Positions 12,617-23,708 of a stretch of 64,000 bases of DNA are shown here, in pieces. A program made the translations under genes and the position numbers. Within the stretch, counting starts at the first letter, position 1; every line of letters begins with the position of its first letter. Origin of the DNA: Rhizoctonia solani. Lineage: Eukaryota; Basidiomycota; Agaricomycetes; Cantharellales; Ceratobasidiaceae. The stretch covers positions 682,001 to 746,000 of the forward strand of contig NC_057376.1 of assembly GCF_016906535.1 (NCBI RefSeq), given 5' to 3'. The notes below the pieces were generated by a model, which did no database searches, was not told where the DNA came from, and was given only the letters and a program-made list of their open reading frames with translations.

Positions 12617-14883
12617 ATGGCTCCTCTCGCTAAACTTGCTACTGTTGCTTTGATGATTGCCTCTGGCGCCGTCGCTGCTCCCTGGGACAGCACCTCTCGT
12701 CACATGACCCATCGTGTTCGCTCGGTCGGTCCTCAGAAAGCTCAGTTCCAGTCTTACCATCCTCCGTCGACCTTTGAGACTTTCGGCCAAGGTGTCGACC
12801 ACCCTTTGACCAAGCGTGGGATTAGGGACGCAAGCACTCTGGAGGCCGCCAAAGCTTTCCTTGAGAGCAAACTCGGTGTCTCTGCTGACGCTCTGTCCCA
12901 CAAGAGTGGCTCCACTTCCGATATTACTGAGCACGAGTACTTCCGCCAGCAGCTTGTGAGACTTGTATCACTTTGTGTGTCATTACTGTTGCTCACTCAT
13001 GTTTCGTTAGAACGGCATCCCGATCGCAAATGCCGTAGCTAATGTCGCGCTCAAGAATAACAAAGTTGTTTCGTATGGTGCCAGTTTTGTCAAGCCAAGT
13101 AAGTAATTAGTACAAGTTGTTAAATACAGGAAGATTCTTACCCCGTAACAGAGTCTGTCGCTTCAGCCACGCCTACCTTGACCAAGGAGCAAGCTATTAC
13201 CAAGGCCGAGGCTGCAACAGGGGGGAAGTATAACAAATGGCCTACCACTCTTGAGGTATGAAAAGGCTCTAAGAAAAGACTGCATGCGTACTTATCTATC
13301 GACCCTTTCAGTACTTTGCCAAGGACTCGGACCATGTCGTTCTTGCACACGTAGTCCAAGTCCAAAACGATCAGTCCGACGAGTGGTATGAAGCATTTGT
13401 CGATGCCAGCACCGGAGAAATCGTCAATATCGTTTCTTTCGTGGCTGATGCTAGCGTAAGTGATGTATCCATACGAAAGTGGCGCATATACTCACAAAAG
13501 AACCAAAAGTACCGCGTGGTTCCATTCACCTCCCAATCACCTGATGATGGATTTTCTACTGTGACTGACCCTCAAGACACTGTGTCTTCCCCTAACGGAT
13601 GGCACCAGTATGGTACGACCAGCACGACCAGCACCTCTGGCAACAACGTCATTTCGTACAAGAGCTCCACCAGCGGCACAACCTCGCAATCGAGCGCCAC
13701 GAATAATTATAACTATGTCTTTAACTCGGCTGTCTCTCCTTCCACTAGCCCCAATGTGGATGCTGCTCGCGTCAATGCGTTCTACGTGGCCAACATGATT
13801 CACGATGTTACCGTAAGTTGCATCAAAGATACGGGTGACCGTCTGAGGCTGACATTCTCTCAGTACCGCTACGGCTTTGACGAAACTTCATACAACTTCC
13901 AGCAGAACAACAATGGCAAAGGTGGTGCACAAAACGACCGCGTCCAGATTTCTGTTCAGGACTCTTCTGGTACCAACAACGCTAACTTTGCCACCCCTGC
14001 TGATGGTCAGCCTGGCCAGATGCGTATGTATACCTGGACTTACACTACCCCCAACCGCGACGGTGCCCTCGAGAATGACATTGTTACACATGAATACACC
14101 CATGGAATCTCCAACCGCCTGACTGGTGGTGGAACTGGTCGCTGCTTGCAAACCACTGAGGCCGGTGGAATGGGCGAGGGCTGGTCTGATGCATTCGCGG
14201 ACTGGACGGAACAGACCAGTGCGACTGACAAAGACTTCACCCTTGGCTCATATGTTATCAAGAATGCTGCCGGTATTCGCTCCTACCCATACTCTACCAG
14301 CAAAACAACCAACCCCCTTACCTATGGCTCTCTCCGTACCCTCAATGAGGTGCATGACATTGGTGAGGTTTGGGCTCTCATCTGGCACGAGGTGTATGCT
14401 GCTTTGATTAAAAAATCGTGAGTGTTTTTGCTGTATAAGGAAATTTCACTAATACCATACTACAAATGTAGTGGATTCTCGGCTAGCAAGAACGACCCTA
14501 CCGGCACAGCTGGTAATATTGTTGCTCTGTAAGTAACTTCCATTGTTCTATTAGATTAAGCCAGCTAACAGAAGTATAGACATTTGTTCATTGATAGTCT
14601 GAAACTCCAGCCCTGCAACCCAACTTTCATCTCTGCTCGTGATGGTGAGTGGACATATACTGAGAACTGTTTGGACAAATTGACAATGCTACTACAGCCA
14701 TTATCCAAGCCGACGCCAACCGATACGCAGGCGCCAACAAGTGCACACTTTGGGCTGCATTTGCCAAGCGCGGCCTTGGAAGCGGTAAGCCTGTTTTAGT
14801 CACTGGTGTGAAAAAAACTCAACAGACAACCAGGTGCGACTACGACCAAGGCGGACAGTACGACTGTCCCTAGCGGATGCTAG
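12617..14883 (+). CDS. Secreted M36 fungalysin metalloprotease (copy 3)
   Basis: Exons 12617-12955, 13011-13098, 13152-13255, 13312-13455, 13510-13812, 13864-14417, 14472-14528, 14580-14644, 14698-14784 and 14834-14883 give 596 aa. It has a signal peptide ending AVAAP, a propeptide, the HEYTH zinc site (residues THEYTHGIS) and GEGWSDAFADW. Its sequence and C/G-ending codon use are close to copy 1. The gene structure is not: the signal-peptide intron and the intron before the final W..AFAKRGLG segment are absent. Two introns (14529-14579 and 14785-14833) exist only here. The intron near the YRYG motif sits 10 bases upstream of its position in copies 1 and 2. Secretion and protease function are inferred from family knowledge. 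Confidence 0.93.
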
Positions 14884-15850
14884 GCGGTATAAAGGGCAGA
14901 TCTCATCGGGAATTACTGTGACATATTTGAATAAAAACAGTTTTACACTCTCCAGCATATGAGATTGCGAAATCGACGAGCGGGCGACATATATAATGAT
15001 CATTCACGACCAGTCCCAAGTCATGTAGCATGTAAGAGGCGTTGCCCTTTCAGATAAATTTAGCCAACAAGCGTTCGGCGTAAAACTCAAATGGTAGCTA
15101 GAAATATAAATATTCAGGCTGTTGAATAGGTGGCACCCTACTCACAGATCGTCCATACAGCCGTTTTTTACATACCTAACCCGTCAAAACGCTACCTGTT
15201 ACTTACTTACGGTCCACTACCTATCATAGATGTGCCAGAACTAGAATGTTCTGTCACTCATCCAGTACCCATCGGGCAGGATAACTATGACTGTGACAGC
15301 CGTATTCATGATTCTGACTCTACAAGTTCCAGTCCCCATGAATGATACGTATTCAACTTCATAAGTGTTTACGGCTGAAAAGAGGCAAACAGAATCATCA
15401 GTAGGTTTAAGATACCGGGGCTGAGTTCCATTATTAGAAATCTGGACGATGGTGTTGGAGAACCCTATAAGACTAGCCTAACTAAAGGTATAACTATGGA
15501 CGCATACGTATGATCTCCTCATGTAAATCATCATTTAAATCATCAATGATACCACAACCACTGCCGAACTAACATTATAATCAATTTAATCTCAGTTTTT
15601 TCTGTCATATTTTATTGAATGTTACCTCTGAACACCCCTTGGGCTTGACCGACCAACTGACGCTTTCAAAGCGCCTATGATTTAACTTGCGTTGAGTGAA
15701 TTTTGTTTTGGATATAATATATCCGATATTGGAACCGAGTCTATTCATGAAAAATTTGACTATATGCGCCCTGATTTCAGTCTGGTGGCTTCGTGACAAT
15801 AAATGTTACAATCTTCATCAGGTCTATTTCATTATAAGACCTTCGATGTG
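14884..15850. other. Intergenic region, nothing recognised
   Basis: Just under 1 kb downstream of the fungalysin array, convergent with the LCL3-like gene. AT-rich, no coding, RNA or repeat signal I can support. Confidence 0.5.
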
Positions 15851-16968
15851 TCACTTGCTGGCTACTCCAGCAGCAGCAGCAGCAGCCTCGGCAGCGACAT
15901 GTCGCCTTTTATATTCTGCTGGTGTTTCTTTGAGTCTACTTCCCTTTTCCCATATGCCTCGCTTAGCGGCTCTATGAAAACAATTCATCGGGTCATAAGC
16001 CCCGAGAATAGGTAAAACATACTCACTTTGCCTCCGTCTCGACCCTCAAAAATGCCTCTTTGGTATATGGGTCATACTCTGCTCCTCCTTGCTCGTATAC
16101 GGTTGCCCATCCAGCCCTCAGCATCTCCATGGATAGGTGTTTTCCTTTAAATACGTTGTTCGGAAGGAGGCGGGGAGGAAGATAACATGAAGCGACCTAT
16201 GTATATCCTGTCAGTTTGCTTGCTTTCGTTTACGGAAAATAGTACATACAATTCTCCCGTGATGGTCTCTCCTCAGAGGCCGACACCAAATCGTCTTTCC
16301 ACCGATCTGGTCCTTGAGCCACTGCAATGCTTCCTGGCTCTTCGGTTGCGCTTCTCTCCCGAAATGGGCTCCCTAGATGCATACATTCCATCCTAATGTA
16401 TAAGTAATTTGGCGTACCTTGGAACATACCTCGGGAGCATCCACAGCATTGATCCTTATATGTAGTGTTTCGTTAGCCAGATCTGCCAAGTGTTCAAGTT
16501 GCTGCGCGCCATGCTTTTATATATGTATACCTTTGGAATTCGTAGGCACCTTTCTAAACTTGAAGGGCCAAAACCAGAACGGGCCAGGAGTATGGTATAA
16601 TCTAGCCGCTCTATAAGCTCTAGTTTTATAATAGAAGTGAATGCTCACCTGAAATTATCAGCATCTCCTACCCTTCACAACATCAGCCATAAAAACAAGG
16701 TGAACATCGAAACAAAATACCTCGTCACAACACCTCTGATCAAAGGTCTCTTGAGAAGTAACCCGGGATGCATCCAATCAGCATTCGGTATCCGTCTAGA
16801 AGCCTGGATAAACCGGGAGCCGGCGAAAAATCCTACTAGCCCAATCATTGAAGTTGCACTAGCTGTCCATAAAACGAGTGCGCGAGCGCGCGAGTCAGAG
16901 GCGTACAGAGTCTTGAGGTCATTAAGCTGCTTTGATAACGGCAAATCGGAGGCGATAGACTTTGGCAT
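15851..16968 (-). CDS. LCL3: LCL3-like endonuclease (staphylococcal nuclease fold), membrane-anchored
   Basis: Exons 16721-16968, 16649-16672, 16531-16601, 16430-16482, 16250-16372, 16027-16196 and 15851-15971 give 269 aa. One hydrophobic segment near residues 30-50 (LWTASATSMIGLVGFFAG) is a likely membrane anchor. The nuclease domain follows with the LCL3 signatures VGDADNFRLYHTPG, ETLHIRINAVDAPE, GAHFGREAQP and ATVYEQGGAEY. The C-terminus has the family's PAEYKRR, followed by a six-Ala run encoded by a GCT repeat. In yeast, Lcl3 is a putative mitochondrial nuclease. Exon 2 is only 24 bases. The start at 16968 gives the membrane segment and lies head-to-head with the bL34m gene, 184 bases away. 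Confidence 0.9.
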
Positions 16969-17152
16969 GGTGGCAAGATTTGGTAGTGTGTAAACTGTCT
17001 CTATACTTATGATATATCTCACATATAATCCAAGAGGGTCGTGCCCCAGGCAGAGGGTCGAGACGATCACCCCAGGGTCCCGGCATAAGGGATGACTAAG
17101 CACCACAAATCCCACCGGATGATTTGAACTTGGCGTCGATAAAGACAGAGAT

Positions 17153-17539
17153 ATGCCTCGCATCCTAGTGAGGATCCTCCCAAGATTTGTGGCGCCTCTC
17201 ATCCGCCCAGCCACCCAAGCTGTACCCAAGCTATCTGTATCTAGGGTGCCTCAAACTGCGTCCAGCGTACCCAGCTTCTCCCCAATCCTTTCCCAGCTAG
17301 GTCCCTCACTGCTTTCTGCTGCATTCAGGCGTCCAACCCTATCTACGCCTCTTGGAATTGGATCAGGCTCGGTACTTGGGGCACTCTTACAAGCGAGGCA
17401 TAGCCACGGCGATGAATATCAACCGTCCCAGAGAATTAGGAAACGGAGACATGGGTTCCTCGCGCGCATGAGGAAACGGACTGGGAGAAAAGTGTTGGCT
17501 AGGAGGAAGGCCAAGGGTAGGAGAAGTCTGACCCACTAG
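17153..17539 (+). CDS. MRPL34: Mitochondrial large-subunit ribosomal protein bL34m
   Basis: Single-exon gene of 128 aa. The last 45 residues or so are a bL34 domain: [17 protein letters not shown] followed by [17 protein letters not shown]. The first 80 residues are rich in Arg, Ser, Ala and Leu with few acids, as expected for a mitochondrial targeting sequence. It belongs in the mitochondrial large ribosomal subunit. It is divergent from LCL3 and convergent with RPAC1, whose stop lies 118 bases away on the other strand. It is one of the few intron-free genes in the window. Confidence 0.93.
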   Translation: MPRILVRILPRFVAPLIRPATQAVPKLSVSRVPQTASSVPSFSPILSQLGPSLLSAAFRRPTLSTPLGIGSGSVLGALLQARHSHGDEYQPSQRIRKRRHGFLARMRKRTGRKVLARRKAKGRRSLTH

Positions 17540-17657
17540 TCTGGTGAGTGGTTGTAGCAATGGATACGTGTAGTTTGTTCCTAAGTTTTCAAAAGCAGTA
17601 TAGTGATTGTCGACAATCCAATGCAAATATGATAAACTCTAAATTACAAAAATTGCT

Positions 17658-19102
17658 CTATGCATCACGGTTAACATAAAGATTTTCAGCCGCAGCCTTT
17701 AATTTTGATATCTTCTGTCTCATCACATCAACAGCCATTGGCATCAGGTTGGGTGCTGGTATGCTTCCTGAAGATTCAATTCGGACTTTTGGTCGGTACA
17801 GAATGGAGAACATCAGTATTCGGTAAGCAAGACGGGCTTAGTTTCGATACTCACACATGAAGAAATCCCGTATTCTTGTCAACTCAATCATCCCTTCGAA
17901 CTCTTTATGCCTCAAGACCTCTCTCGAGACCGTATCCTTCCTCATATCCTTTGCAACAACTTTCTTTTGGCCATTGGCACCTTGCTCCACAGCAAATACG
18001 CCAGAAGGGAAACACGAGACAAATTTGTCGCACAAGTGAGGAGGAATGGGTTGTCGGAAAATGACGTGGGGCATAAGGCGGTATGAAGCAGTGGCAACTG
18101 GCGAGAATTTCGCATGGTCCTGGCCAACACCTTTCACACAGTGCAGTTCCATTTCAAGTTCCTGATACATTCCAAGTTATTCGACATTTCCGGTAAGGAA
18201 GCGGGAGGAACGAACATACCTGACCAGGTCGGAGCTTGGCAAGAAGAATCTTGGGATTATGTGGTCGAGGCGGATTATTCCCGAAATCATTGACTTGTTC
18301 ACCAACGCCATTCCATTCCATATGACCCGATAGCACTAATTCAAAGAATAATAAGTTGCAAATTGGACTGAAGTGTAAACATCCAAGATGTACCGTTGGC
18401 ATTCTTGTATAAAACAGCCGGATCGGTCTCGTCCTTTGGTACACCTGGGTTCCGCGAACAGGTGACACTCAACTTGAAGACAAGTGTATTTCGATCTGTT
18501 GGTCCCACAGCACCTACACAACGCAGTGTTTCAGCAAGAACTGACTAATAAAACAGAACGTTGCTTACTGTCAGGAAAATCTAACAACGCAGGATCTGCA
18601 CGAATAGGCACTAATCCCAGTCTATGTGCCAGGACTTCATCTTGAATGACCGAGGTGTTGTTCCAAATATATACATTCTCGATTGCAACAGTTGGCACCT
18701 GATCCCATCTGTTTAGCTTGGGAATGAGAGAGCAAACACTTTCATACCTCGGCTATTAATATCCTTCTGAATGCGTTGGCTATCGAGGCGTCCACTCCAA
18801 CAAGGTCAAAATCTACAGCTTCGTCGTCTGCCCCTCGCACTTCCACATGTAGTCTCTGGAAATGAGGTAAGTTTGAGCAATATTTATGGGCTGTAGTGAC
18901 TCGCCTCTTTGAACTTATCGAAATCCCAAGAATGGTCCTCTCCGGGGTACACACCTGGAAACTCAGTGGCCGTTACCTAACCACATAGCACATCAACAGC
19001 ATTAGTTTGTTTATAAAATCAACGGTAGCGGATACCGACATTGGATACATGCTCAGGATGAATTTTAACATGTCGTCGAGCGTCATTCAAGTTTCCGGCC
19101 AT
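17658..19102 (-). CDS. RPC40: RNA polymerases I and III subunit RPAC1 (AC40)
   Basis: Exons 19040-19102, 18905-18976, 18748-18855, 18569-18698, 18394-18513, 18220-18335, 17855-18161 and 17658-17785 give 347 aa, the usual size. Signatures are [33 protein letters not shown] (the alpha-motif equivalent) and AHRLGLVPI. The C-terminal REVLRHKEF...RIESSG region also fits. It is the bacterial alpha-like subunit that assembles with AC19 in Pol I and Pol III in the nucleus. Intron 1 has donor GTCGGT. Intron 2 can only be joined in frame as GC-AG (GCGAGT donor), which restores [12 protein letters not shown]. The final intron gives FFMFRIESSG, matching the family. Confidence 0.93.
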
Positions 19103-19256
19103 GGTGTCAAGTCAAGAGCAGACTTTTGATTTCCAATACACCACGTGATCGCCGATCCTATTAATTGCCAACTACTTTTACTCATTTTGACCAATTCGCC
19201 CATGGCCAGTAAACAACAGAATATATATGTATGCTAGATAGTGTATAACATTCCCG

Positions 19257-21695
19257 TCATCTTACTAGACAGAAGAACGCCAAACCCCGTTTTGCCCGTT
19301 CGGTCGCATCCTCCAAAAGCCGGCCTTGTTCCATGGTCCACCACTCGGCCTGGGGAATATCCTCTGGCCGCTTACCCTCCCTCATCATCCCGTCCCAGCG
19401 CGACTTTTTCATATTGAGGGCAGACATTTGGCGAGGATCCCCGTTGCCTGACATGATGCACAAGACTGTTCCCGCAGGAAGAGATTTATGGATTGTGGTG
19501 ATTCGGGAGTTTAGATCTGCATAGGCCGATTCAAGAGTCGATGGGTCTGGCTCGGTAGGCGTTGGCGTTGGAGCAGGACTTGCACTTGCGTTCGGCTGGG
19601 TGCGAGGGGTTGTCCCTAAAAAAGGGGCGTAAGCGTATTATACACATGCGAAGGGGGAGTAACGTACACCCAAGGGCTTGTGAAAGCTCCAGTAACCGCC
19701 CGAAAACAAAGTCATGATTCCGAGCCGCATCGATAACTCCGGTCACCACCTATGGTGGAAAAATAATAAGAATAAGCGAGTAAAAAAAAAAAACAGACAA
19801 CTGCGGACCTGATCATCAGTTTGACAAGATACAGCAGAAGTCGCTTTTGCTCCATGCCATGCCCGTGGGTTCCCATGGTCGATTACGGCTGAAGTGGATC
19901 CCTTTCCATGCCGACCGTTCGATTTAGATAGCCGCTCAAATATGGATTCGACATCTTGTTTAAACACGCCAAAATCAGGTCCTGTAAAATAAGCGAGCAC
20001 ACCAGATTAGAAAACGGCCGGTATGACGAAAAGTCGTTTACGTACCCTCTTTTAATTTCTTCGCAAGTAAGGCAAGACACGCACGGGCGTCCTCTTCAGG
20101 ATCATGACCACCCTGCTTCATCTGTATATCTAGATTCAACCATTTTTGTGCCAACCATTTCAGACCGGGTTTATACGGAGCTCCACGCGGGTGCTTGTAA
20201 ATGATTGATGTATCGATACATCTCGGATGGGCGAGTTTCAAAGCACGTAGATCGTTTTCAAGCGAATGCCCGATAATAATCGTGTCCTTGTCTATCAGCT
20301 CCAATAATCCCGCTTGAGCATCTGGAAGCTTATGGGTTACAGACGCGAGTTGTTCCGCTGTGATACCAGAAAACCTAAACGATACCGGCGGGTGAGCGAA
20401 CACGTTCGGGCAAGTTTGATTAGCGTCAGGAACATACTGGGTTAGATAGTCGATGACGGGTTTGTCCGGCAAGACCAACTGATCGTAAACTACTTTATCC
20501 GAGTAAAAATCCACCGCACAGACGCGGGCAAGCACCTTTCCGTCCTCTGTTTCGCACTGTTGGGGATACTAAATCTAGACTGTGGGGGAAATCCTTGAAT
20601 AGACTAGACTGACCATCTCGCAATCTATTGCGACTGCTTTCAGTGCCCCATCTCTAGTCGTTTGGGGGGTCTCGACCCAACCATTCTCTCTCGTCTGAGG
20701 CGTGGGCGCAGCTACAGGCCATGAACTCGTTGCGCGGACAGATTCTGGATTTGCGCTAAGACCTTCGCCCAAATACGACGGTACAGGATAGCCATTATCC
20801 AACATGCCTGGGGTATCCAGTAGATACATGCTAGGATCGTCGTTACTGAATTCTGCCAAAAAAGGGAAGTATCAACAAGGCACTCACAGATCAGGATTGT
20901 TTAGAGAGACTAACTTTGTTGCTGGCGTTCCAAAAGACGCTTACGTTTCTGCTCGGAAGATATAGGTGACTGAAGCAAAGTGGTCAAGACCGAATGCATT
21001 TTGGTAAGCTCTCCGGTAGCTCGTGTTGGGCAGGCATGTGAATAACAGCTATTGATCGATGGGATTTTAGAGGCCCCAGTGGCGCCGATAGCTATGGGGT
21101 AGGCGGAGCCATAGGGGGGATCGACTGCACCAACAGCTTCTGGACTGATACCAGGCACCAATAGGAGTACAGCTCGAAGGATACTGCGAGGATTCTGGTC
21201 AGACACGTGGTTAGCAAAAACGCGCAATGTGAACTTGAGATTGCACCTCTATCACAAGAAATTTAGTAGGTGCACCATCTCCAAAAAGGTGCAGAAAAAC
21301 ATCCCGAACTTCCTAAGTTCGAACAGTGAATATACATATCTCTGTTCAGTAGTATAGCTCGTACCTCGACTGATATCGGGCCCTTGCGCTTCCGAAGCTC
21401 TCCACCAGCAAACGATAACGAAGGTGGCTTGTCGTTCTAACACAATCCACCAATTCAAAACAAAAACTTTTCAATGAAATGATGAAGCACTTACCTGTGC
21501 CTTTGTCTCTGCCTTTTTCAATTTTTTATTCTTTCTTTTATCAGTTTTGGATGGTGTATCACCGGGTGGGCTCTTGAGAGGAGCTGAAGGTGCAGAAGGC
21601 GAAGGCGGACTGCTGAGGCTGGGAGGCGACGGCTTTCTCTTGCGGCTCGAAGCGGTCAATTCAACACCGAAATTGGGAAGAGATTCTGTCGTCAT
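19257..21695 (-). CDS. RNA exonuclease, REXO/REX1 family (DEDDh)
   Basis: Exons 21495-21695, 21365-21436, 21247-21312, 20915-21194, 20614-20852, 20046-20556, 19809-19981, 19668-19749 and 19257-19615 give 660 aa. The exonuclease domain has Exo I (AIDCEMCETEDG), Exo II (GHSLENDLRALK) and Exo III (GGHDPEEDARA), so the DEDDh set is present. The N-terminus is Ser/Pro/Lys-rich with KRKNKKLKK, a probable nuclear/nucleolar signal. The C-terminal third is the poorly characterised extension found in fungal RNA exonuclease 1. Known relatives trim the 3' ends of 5S rRNA, tRNA and snoRNA precursors. An ATG nine codons upstream (21722) is possible. The start is 259 bases from the divergent ceramide synthase start. 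Confidence 0.9.
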
Positions 21696-21954
21696 TCTGG
21701 AGCTGCATATAATGTTCCACACCCAGACCCAATCTCATCCAAAAGTCACAAGTCAGAGTTGGGACCAAATCATTTCCTCGGCGCTTGCACTTGCTCGCGT
21801 GCTTCCAAATTGCAAATTGTCGACACGAAGAAAACATCAACGGCTCGCCCCGCGCGATTCGTTCTTCGACCCATCTCTCCCTGCACAACCTCCGTCATCG
21901 GCACTCGCAAGGTTTAAATATCTTTAAAAAAGGAATAAAAAGGTATTTCGCGTA

Positions 21955-23628
21955 ATGGCGACTACCAAGGCGCCAGATGCAAACGGTCACACGTACGTGA
22001 CATAGTGCATGCACCACTAACAGCTAACAGTCCTTTTTTTAAAGGCCATCGCCAGAAGACAATCGTTCGATATTGACCATGTATTACCAAGATATCACCA
22101 CGCTAGACTGGATAAAATGGCCTAGTATGTATGCTTATCTTTCACTAGAGCTTTGTTTAACCCGGATCATATAGGCTCGTCGTTTAGGTTGATGGCTCTC
22201 CCGGTTTTACTCTCTCTCAACTGGAAAATCATAGGCACATCTCACAAAAATCCGTTCTCTTCCTTAATCTTTATCTCCAATCCCGTCAAGACACGACCAG
22301 ACGGGCAGGTCCTGTATGCCAAGAGTTATGCGGCACGTCACTTCCTTATTCTCAAATTCACCCGGTGCTGACACGTTTTCCAGGATCTTTTGTTCCTGGT
22401 GTACTATGTGGTTGTATTCAGCTTTATACGTCAATTCCTCCATCTATATGGCTTGCATCCTCTTGCAAAGCGCCTGGGATTGCGAGGAAGCAAGCAGGAG
22501 CGATTTGTTGAACAAGCATATTCGTTCTTGTACTACGGCTCGATGGGGATCTTTGGACTGGTAGGTCTTCTTTTTAAATGAATCTTACTTTCATTCTCTA
22601 AAGCCTCCCAGTTCGTCATGCGTGAACTGCCGACGTGGTGGTACAAAACCGAACACTTTTGGCTCGGTAAGTTCTCAGTTGACTATCCAAGCGATGATTA
22701 ACAAAATCACCATCAGAATATCCCCATTGGGAGATGACTGCTCGCATGAAGTATTACTACCTACTCCAAACTGCGTATTGGACTCAACAACTATTCGTTC
22801 TGGTCCTCAAGATCGAAAAACCTCGCAAGGACTACACCGAGCTAGTGATTCATCACGCTGTTACTATTTGGTTGATTGGGTGTGTACTGCCATCCTGTCC
22901 GGCGTTATCGTACTGATTGGGATAAAGCTGGAGCTATCTCATCAACTTGACCTGGATCGGAAATGCTGTGTTCGTGACTATGGACTGGAGCGACGTTTTT
23001 CTTGCGGTATGTAACACTACACGACTTTTATTTGAAGGGTCTAATGCGCATATAGATCTCTAAAGTCTTGAATTACCTTGACATGGAAATACCTAAAACA
23101 ATCGCATTCATTTGGTTTACTATTGTTTGGACGTACGTGCAGCGTTTCGAAAACATGCGATAGGACCAACGCAATGTGATAATCTAGGTACACCCGACAC
23201 TACTTGAACTTGCGTATCATCTGGTCAGTCTGGAACGAGTTCTGGCTGATCAAGTAAGTAGAGCTTGTAGCCTGAATTACTTAACTCTTACTAATGAAAT
23301 TCATAGACCTGAGAATATGATGTGGGACCGTGCAAGAGGAGTATGGCTCGCTCCTTGGTACGAATTTAGCCCCTTTAAATTCACTTTGGAGGTCTAACCA
23401 TGCTTGACAGGATGAGATACCAGGTCTTTGCACCATTAGTCGCTCTTCAAGCAGTCAATCTATTTTGGTATTGGAACATTTGGCGTATTATTATTACGTT
23501 AGTACCTACTCCTTGTTACGCATCGCTTCATCTGACTCGTCTGCTCCAGTACGGTTGTATTCAAAAAGGATCTCGACGACGACCGATCAGAGCACGGGGA
23601 CGACGAGCCCAAAGAAAAGGAGGAATAG
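21955..23628 (+). CDS. LAG1: Ceramide synthase (LAG1/LAC1 family, TLC domain)
   Basis: Twelve exons (21955-21992, 22045-22124, 22175-22332, 22384-22560, 22612-22666, 22717-22879, 22928-23006, 23056-23132, 23188-23253, 23307-23357, 23411-23497, 23550-23628) give 369 aa. The TLC domain is clear: FVMRELPTWWYKTEHFW, WTQQLFVLVLKIEKPRKD, the catalytic double histidine in ELVIHHAVTIWLIGWSY, and DWSDVFLAISKVLNYL. Several hydrophobic helices precede and follow, and the tail is acidic (DDDRSEHGDDE). It N-acylates long-chain bases in the ER. Intron 3 appears to be GC-AG (donor GCACGT), needed to join AKSYA to DLLFLVYY. It ends 80 bases from the convergent HDAC-like gene. Confidence 0.93.
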
Positions 23629-23708
23629 TTCCCGGACTTTTCCATCTCAGCATCCTAGTTTGCACCCATACATTCCCATATAATGAAAATATATTCATCG
23701 ATTGGTTA

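Noticed and set aside
15868..15890. CAG microsatellite
   Set aside because: It is the coding run for polyalanine at the end of the LCL3-like protein, not a separate repeat element.
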